The notes below the pieces were generated by a model. The model did no database searches. It saw only the letters and a list, made by a program, of their open reading frames with translations, and was not told where the DNA came from. A DNA stretch of 64,000 bases. It comes from Apiotrichum sp. Y4204 (lineage: Eukaryota; Basidiomycota; Tremellomycetes; Trichosporonales; Trichosporonaceae). Below are positions 57,551-64,000 of the stretch, in pieces; positions within the stretch are counted from its first letter, which is position 1, and the number at the start of each line of letters is the position of its first letter. A program made the translations under genes and the position numbers. The DNA lies in assembly GCA_025531455.1 (NCBI GenBank), contig JAMYHL010000017.1:186001-250000 (forward strand), read 5' to 3'.

Positions 57551-60500
57551 CTAATAATCCATGATCGAGTCGTCATCTGCAAACGGCGCACTCTCGTACT
57601 CTCCTGGGCGGCGCATCTGGCTCGTGACCCAGTCCTCGTCCGTGTCCTCGAGCGAGTATCCCTGTCCGCCAGTGAAGCTCAGCAGGACGGGGAGGAGGAC
57701 AAGGCCGTGCAGCGCGCCGGATACGATGAGGGCAAGCCACATGCGGAAGTAGTACGTCTCGAGGAGCTTGGAGCGCGTGAGCGCGAGCACCGAAATGCCG
57801 ACGAGCTTTGTGAGCGTGATGCCTGAGAAGATGCTGGGTCCGACGTCCACGAGCGCAGTCCACACACGCTCGTCACGCTCCCGCCTCGCGTCGTGCTTGT
57901 CGTACGTCAGTCCCGTGCCTGCGCCCATAAACGCGCGCGCGAGGTGCGAGCAGAATTCGACGGCGATGCCGACGGAGATGACCAGGTTGACGAGCGAGAT
58001 TGCGTTCAGGTCAATGTGCCAGAAGCCCATGACGCCCATCACGTTCAGGACTGTAAGCGCGCAGGCAAACGTTACCGTGCCGCCCGTCATCCACGAACCG
58101 AGGAGCGTGGAGGTTATGACCAGGATGGCTGCGAGTGCGACGACCAGCACCTGCGCAGTCATGCTCACAATGTAGCCGTACTGGTCGAAGAAGACGTAAA
58201 AGAGCGAGTAGGGGAAGACGTCGAGGCCCGTGGACTGGGAGATCTCGCCAGCCACGCGGCGCGCGGAGGCGAGGGCATGGATAAAGTCGCCCTGGGTACG
58301 CAGCGGGGTGTGGAAGGTGCGGAAGTGAGACGCGGTGACGCTTCCGTTCCCGTTCTCCCGCTTGACTGCTGACGAGTATCCTTGCAGTCCGCCAAGCGGG
58401 CAGTTGTCGTCCGCTGGAGACTGAAGCCATTGTCCGAGGTACCGCTGAAAGTCGGCGCCTTCAGGCAGGCCCGCCATGGTGGTGTCCCATTCCTCGCCCT
58501 CGAAACACGGGCGGCACAGGCGGTCAGAGTCGCGCGGCCGGCAGAAGACGGTCGGATCCCGGCGTCGCACGCGGCAGCACGACTCGAATGTTGGGTTCGT
58601 CCACATCAAAAAGTCGTCAATCCACGCAGCGGGTGGGTTGGCGAGGAAGGACGACTGGGGCCGCTTGCGCTCCGCCTCGAGCGTGTTGGCCACTGAGAGT
58701 TCCGCACAAGTTGTGAAGCGACCGCACAGTGCCTGTTGACCTTCGCGGTCCTCCGGATCGCCGCCGCGCACGACAAAGTAGACTGGCGGGCCGACGTCGA
58801 GGTGCTTGTCCAGATCGTTAAAGTACGGCACGAGATGCGAGTCGGGCGGAAGCGCGAGTCGCTGATCCAGACCAAGCTTGATCTTCTGGATACCAATCAC
58901 GCTCAGCAAAAACATGCCGCCAAAGACGGCCATCACACCGTGCTTCACCTCTGCCTTGAGCAGCGTCGGCGCGTACCACCGGCGGACAAAGTGCGAAAGC
59001 AGGCTCTCGGATGAGCCCGGCGAGCCATCCTCGAGGCGGATCTTGCCCCGCACCCGGAAGCACGGGAAGCAGTCCATGCGCCCAGACTGATGTTAGCTAC
59101 AGACGAGACCCTTAGCTTACCTCAGATCGCTTCAGGTCCAGTACCATGGCGCTTACAAAGACCGTCACCTGAAGGATAGCCCCGATAAGAACACTGCCGG
59201 CGGCGTAAATGGCAAAGTTGCGGACAGCTGGCATGGGGACGAATGCACCAAGGGCGAAAGCAACCACTTCGGTGGTTGACGAGAGGAGAATGGACGGACC
59301 CATGCGGGCAACAGCCCGAGCGACGCGCTCCTCGGCGGGGAGGTTAGAGCCAGGGTGGCGGTCGAGCTCGTCCTCGTTGTCGCTGTCGACGTCTGAGGTG
59401 GGTTCAGGGATGGACGCGTGCATGGCGTTCTGGCGCTCAAGTTCATGAACGAGGATGAACACATTGTCGACGCCAACGGCAAGCACGAGGAAGGGAATCA
59501 CTTCCGCGATGATAAGGGTAACGCGGACGCCGATGAAGGAGAAGAGACCGATGGAAGACGAGATCGCCACAAGGACAAGCACAATACCAAAAAGACCAAG
59601 AGAAAACTTGGAGTTGACCATGAACATGCGCGGGATGCCCTCGACAGCGTCAAAGGCGGAACCAGGAGGACGCTGGCTGCTGAGGCCAATCTTGTAGAGG
59701 ATGCACTCGAATCCCTGGCCCATCTTCTGCAGCTGTTTGCGCATACCCTTGTGCGGTGTGCTGCCGCCGCCAAGGCTGAGCGAGACGTAGAGGAACATAA
59801 CGAGGTACGACAGCACGACGATCTTGACATCCGTGTTGGTGCTCTTGTTGAGCTCGCGCTCGAGCGATACGCCGGTCGAGTAAGAGATCTTGAGATTGTC
59901 GTGCTGCACTGTGCGGAGGAAGGCTTCCAGTGTCCTTTCCCACTCCTCGACCGCGCCGATACGCGGGTCGTCGTCGTTGTAGTTTTCGTTCACGTATGTC
60001 ACCACCAGCGCCTTGGCCTTCATCCAGTCGCCCTGCGCGCCACCAAGGATAAGCTTGGGATCGATCGGTTGCCCAAACTCCGGAAGACATTCGGATGGGT
60101 GTGCAGCACATGTGCGAAGCCGTTCGGGCCACTCATCCCCCCACTGGCTCATGTCGTCGCCAAACCAAGCGGAAACGGACTGGACAACACACGGTGTTCC
60201 ACGGCCCGACGGTGCGAAACACACTTCTTCAAGCGATACACCAGACGCAGACTTCAGTTCTGAAATCTGCTTCTCGACGCCCAGCCACCAGTCCAGCGTT
60301 TCGTAGCTCAACGGCGACCCGCCATCGGCGGCAGTGATGAAGATCTGCTCGGAGCGGTAGAATGGCCCAAAGTTGTCGTCAAAGAACGCCTTTTGCGCTG
60401 CAGCTTCGCTCTTGGGCGACACCCACAGGCGGACTGGATCGGTCTCGACCGAGAATCGGCTCCATCCCGCGTTCAGGATGCCAATGACAATGGCGGTGAT

Positions 60501-61644
60501 GGCAAACGTCGCCACTGGGAAGCGCGCGCACATGAGGCCAAGACGGTAGAAAAAGCGGCGAAGGACGGCATTAATCTGGTTCTGTTTCGGCTGGAGGTGC
60601 TCCATCGGGTCGAGGAGGGACGCCCCGCGTCCCAGTCGGAAGTGGATGCTGCCGGACGGACCACTGTCATCATCGCCTGTTCCACGCCCCACTAAGCCGT
60701 CCAGCCCCGTGCTTGTGGGCGACTGCGGGGGATCAACGAGCGCAACACGCTCATACCGCCGCTGGCGATATCTCCTTGCCTGGCGGAACGAATACCATGC
60801 GATGGAGAGCGCAATTGCAGCAGAATAAATGATGAGAAGCGAGAAAGTGAGGCAAGAGACGGCCCCAACACGGCACCCCGGCCGGTTGGGCGGAGGAACG
60901 TACGGCAGCATGGGGCATACAGAGGGGCAGTCGGCGCAGGCGCAGCGTGAGTTGATGCCGGCATCGGAGCAGCTCAGCGGTGTTCGCGAGTAGTTTGACG
61001 GGGTGCCAGGTGTCGGGTAGTCGATCTGGAACGGGGAGCCGAGTCCTGGCCGCTCGTCACCCATGTACTTGAGAAATGCTGAGGCGTTCTTTGCGCCCCC
61101 ACCAATAAGGTCCATGGCAAAGCCGTTCGTCGCGCCAAACTGGACAGACTTGCACGAGTCGAAGAAACCATTCGCGAATTCGTCGCTGACGCCATACATC
61201 ACGCTCTTGACCGCCGTCCCGCCGGAAATCGTCTTTTGCGTCTTGGTGACAGTAAGAAACGTGCTTTGATCGGGGGAACAGGTAAAGTCGCAGTAAAACG
61301 CGCGAAAGTTATTGATACACGCAGGGCACGACGCGATGAGCGGCGCCGCCTGCGCAAGCTGGTCACTCAGCGTCTCGACCTGCTGCTGGGTACAGCAGAC
61401 GTGATCTGGGACCGTGTACCCCGGCCCGCAGACGGACTCGAGGAGGCCGCGAAGCTTGACAGTGGTCTGGGGTTAGTCCCGGCCCATTCTGCCCGGGTAG
61501 TCCACTCACTTCGCTTGCTGGGTCGTTGTCCGGACACGGGAGCTCGGCGCCGAACATGGATGCGCGGCCGCAGTTCCCGCGCATGGCGCAAGTCCCCGGC
61601 GCTCCTGTCGCGCCTGGGGGATGCGATGGCGGTGGTCGTAGCAT
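57551..61644 (-). CDS. NCR1: NPC1/Ncr1 sterol transporter
   Basis: Moves sterol across the vacuolar/lysosomal membrane. Exons 61644-61510, 61466-59121, 59086-57551; introns 42 and 33 nt; 1338 aa. The N-terminal domain shows [24 protein letters not shown] and [22 protein letters not shown], the typical Cys pattern of the sterol-binding domain. A sterol-sensing domain lies at about residues 640-830 ([35 protein letters not shown]), and the C-terminal RND-like helices include [23 protein letters not shown]. The ATG at 61644 is followed by [17 protein letters not shown], which is not a signal peptide although the next domain must enter the lumen, so an upstream exon encoding the signal is likely missing from this model. 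Confidence 0.94.
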
Positions 61645-63785
61645 TGTGTTGAGATGAAGTAGTGGAGAGAAAGAGAAGGAGAGAAGGCGAAGGCTGGAAG
61701 CTGCTGGGTTGAGGACTGGGGGCGGGGGTGCGCACGATGGTGGCGAGTGGATTGTGATGGGGCGGGCGGTCTCGGCGGTCTCGGGTTCATGACGACACTG
61801 TGTGACGTCTGTTGGGATGGGCACGGAAGCAAAATATCCAGCCAGTACTGTTTGCACGTGAAAAGCACGTTTTAGCCGTGGGCAGGTAGCCATGTCACGT
61901 GACTTACTCGTCGTCCTCTTTGCTTGGCGCCAATGCTGAACGACCGCTTTTGGTGATAAGCGGGACTGCTGCCCGGCAGCAGTAAGATGCCGAGACCACC
62001 CCATATAGTAACCGAGTGCCTGCCCGTGCCTCTGCATGGTCCAGTTCCAAATGTCCAACACAAGAGTCCGAGTGTTGTGTTTGTTCACGTTCGCTTGGAC
62101 ATTTTAGTCGAGGAGTGGAGATGGGTGGAGGTGGAGGCCCGCGAGGCCGCGAGGCGTACAGTGGCGTACTGTCAGTCTGGAATTGGAATTGGGTGGCAAG
62201 AACGAGATCGAGTCGGGTGGCGACTGGCACGGGGCCCTGGCCCTGGCCACTGGCTGTGGCAATGTGACACCTCTGCCGATAGTGGTGGGTGGGATCCGAT
62301 GACGTCGAAGTGGTGTGATAGTGTGACTGCCATGATCACTTGATCAGTTGACCTCGCCATCAACGGGTTGATGCAGCGCACTAGGCGGCTGCTGATCAAT
62401 CCGACAACTCTATCCCACATGTCCGTATCCCGGCCGCTCGTCTTCACGGCCGACGCGGAGGATTCGCGCCTGTGTACGGCACCGTTCCGTTTCGTCTACT
62501 CGTGTCGAGTTTGTCTGGTCATCTTCCCCGGACACGTCAGAGATGCAAAGATCTTGGGTCGACGCGCCCACGCGCCATCCTGACGCTCATCTCCGCTTGC
62601 TTGCTAACTCGATTCCAAAGCCAAGCGCTGCTGTAGCTGTTCCTGTTTGGTATACTCTGAATCGTGCCGGTCGGCATCTCCCGCTCTGCTCTGCGCACTC
62701 TGTGCTCAGAGGACTCGCGCAGATGGAATCGCATCAACAGAGTAGAACAGCACACGGAGTGAATCCTGCAGTCCACGTGAACTGCTACATGACTAATTCA
62801 CCAAATATCGCGGTTAGTTTGGACATTTTCGACGGGAGCTTGGACATCTAGACGTGGGTTTGGACATTTCGAGGAGGGAGGGTGGGCATCATCGAGGCGC
62901 TGCGGACGTCCATTCCTTCATGCATACCCGAAGCTGCATGGAACCCGGGTATCGGAGCACGGGCAGCTCAGAGGGAGCGTAGAGCAGCATGCCATGGTGA
63001 CTCAGGTAGAGGAGAATTGGCGACGGCCGGAGTGCGAGCTCTGAGTTCTGGATCTGCTTGTGAAGATCCACAATGAGAGTCTCAATGCGTCCCGTCCACT
63101 TGCTTGTCCCAGTGGTGGATTGCGCCGCGGAACGATCTCTGTGTCTGTGGCTGAGGCAACGGGGCAGGGAATGGCGAGAGACTTGCATGGGCCGTGTGGA
63201 ACATGTCACTTTACATGATTGACAGCACAGGCACGGCCACGATCAGCAGACGTCGATGGGGTGGAGATTGCGGGGCTCTTGGCGGGGGCCCTGCCACCCA
63301 AGAGATTGCTTTGGGATTAAAAGTGGTGCTGTTGCCAAGCTATCAATCATCCTTTCTGTCTGTTGTTGTCTGGAACAAGCGTGTGTAGCCTCGAGTTACA
63401 AGCTCGTAGCTCGGATGCAGTGCATGCAGAGAGGCACGGCAACTGTGCGACTGTTCGGTTATCAGTGCCGCTTGTGGAGTCATGCGTGCCCATGACAACA
63501 CTACTACTGAGCTACTACTCCTGTCTGTTGTCTCTCGTCTTTGGTGAGATTGCCATAAATACCAAATGGAGGACAGATGGTCATGAGGATGCCACCAGCC
63601 TTGCAAGCTTATAGGAGCCTCACCTCACCAACTAGTTCTCAGCAACCATTGTTGCATTCTCGCTCGCCATCGCACACTCTCTCATCCCCCATTCCATCGA
63701 AACACAGACAGAGTGCATCGATACAGTTTTGGTATTCCCGTCCTATTCCACCCTCCGCACCTGATCCCGGCGCCCACCAACCACC
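61645..63785. promoter_or_regulatory. Divergent upstream region of NPC1 and right-edge gene
   Basis: 2.1 kb with no supported gene. Contains GTCACGTGAC at 61894-61903, a repeated TTTGGACAT(T/C)T(A/T) motif at about 62818-62870 (TTGGACATT, TTGGACATC, TTGGACATT), and a TATA-like CATAAATA near 63553. A missing signal-peptide exon of NPC1 could lie near 61.65-61.9 kb. Confidence 0.45.
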
Positions 63786-64000
63786 ATGGTGTACGTCCAC
63801 TGCCACAACACCTGACCCCGCTAACCCTCAGCGCGCTCGCGATCCTCTTCGTCCTTATCGCTATTGCGGTCGTCTACTGCTGTGAGTATCTGCATGTGGG
63901 ATCGACAGGCGACGAATGCATAATACCACGGTGACCACTGTGGCCACTCGTCGGCCACTCGTCGTCTGGGAATCGACCATGCCGTCACTACTTTGGAGTG
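63786..64000 (+). CDS. 5' end of a small membrane-protein gene (cut by right edge)
   Basis: Exon 1 is only ATGGT (63786-63790); intron 63791-63831 (GTACGT...CTAACCCTCAG, 41 nt); exon 2 is 63832-63881, ending at donor T|GTGAGT. It reads MVALAILFVLIAIAVVYC, a single hydrophobic helix that is either a signal anchor or the first membrane span. Start context CCACCATGG is ideal. Downstream exons are outside or not recognisable before base 64000, so the family cannot be named. Confidence 0.5.

Overview
The window looks like nuclear DNA of a GC-rich basidiomycete yeast. The best guess is Tremellomycetes, order Trichosporonales; this is inferred from gene style, since no rRNA or marker gene is present. 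The evidence is strong C/G-ending codon bias, genes broken by many very short GT-AG introns (commonly 32-45 nt) with a CTNAC or CTGAT branch site almost touching the acceptor, and orthologs of eukaryotic core genes. There are no operons, CRISPR arrays, phage genes, transposons or plasmid features. About 20 protein genes can be reconstructed by splicing, most of them with all intron phases agreeing.

Layout. 1-1510: the 5' part of a PiT-type phosphate transporter (minus strand, cut by the left edge), then about 3 kb of non-coding DNA. 4.6-11.5 kb: accessory genes without assigned function, namely a Pro/Arg/Cys-rich protein, a GPI-anchored protein with three 8-Cys repeats, a His-rich protein and a 71-aa two-exon protein. 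11.8-20.5 kb: housekeeping block with trimethylguanosine synthase (TGS1), argininosuccinate synthase (ARG1), PRMT3-type arginine methyltransferase, DNA primase small subunit (PRI1) and an RRG7-like nuclease-fold protein. 20.6-22.3 kb: a tandem tRNA-Ser(GCT) pair (one copy broken), a five-unit diverged tandem repeat, and a TATA-driven 49-codon ORF. 23-32 kb: an unassigned coiled-coil/Cys protein, La protein, a Kelch-type membrane protein and an APH-fold kinase-like protein. 32-44 kb: mitochondrial uL3, Skt5/Chs4-like chitin synthase regulator with a CaaX box, a lipase, a secreted PLC-like phosphodiesterase and a 117-aa protein. 44.8-61.6 kb: an MFS transporter, the splicing helicase PRP16, a TRM732/THADA protein and NPC1/NCR1. 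The right edge cuts a gene that starts with a membrane-spanning segment.

How the genes relate. The arrangement is mostly divergent and convergent pairs rather than pathway clusters. Divergent pairs share promoters: TGS1/ARG1, PRMT3/PRI1, La/Kelch, uL3m/SKT5, lipase/PLC, PRP16/TRM732 and NPC1/right-edge gene. Several of these promoters carry a CACGTGAC-type E-box. Loose themes are RNA processing (TGS1, La, PRP16, TRM732, tRNA-Ser), cell surface and wall (GPI protein, Kelch membrane protein, Skt5-like, PLC-like), and lipid or sterol handling (lipase, NPC1). I see no obvious dedicated novel system. The most unusual signals are the 21.2-21.9 kb tandem repeat next to a tiny TATA-driven gene, the decayed tRNA copy, PRMT3 without zinc-finger ligands, the triplicated Cys/Asp GPI protein, the His-rich small protein, and a split between ultra-short introns in core genes and introns of 200-440 nt in accessory or surface genes.
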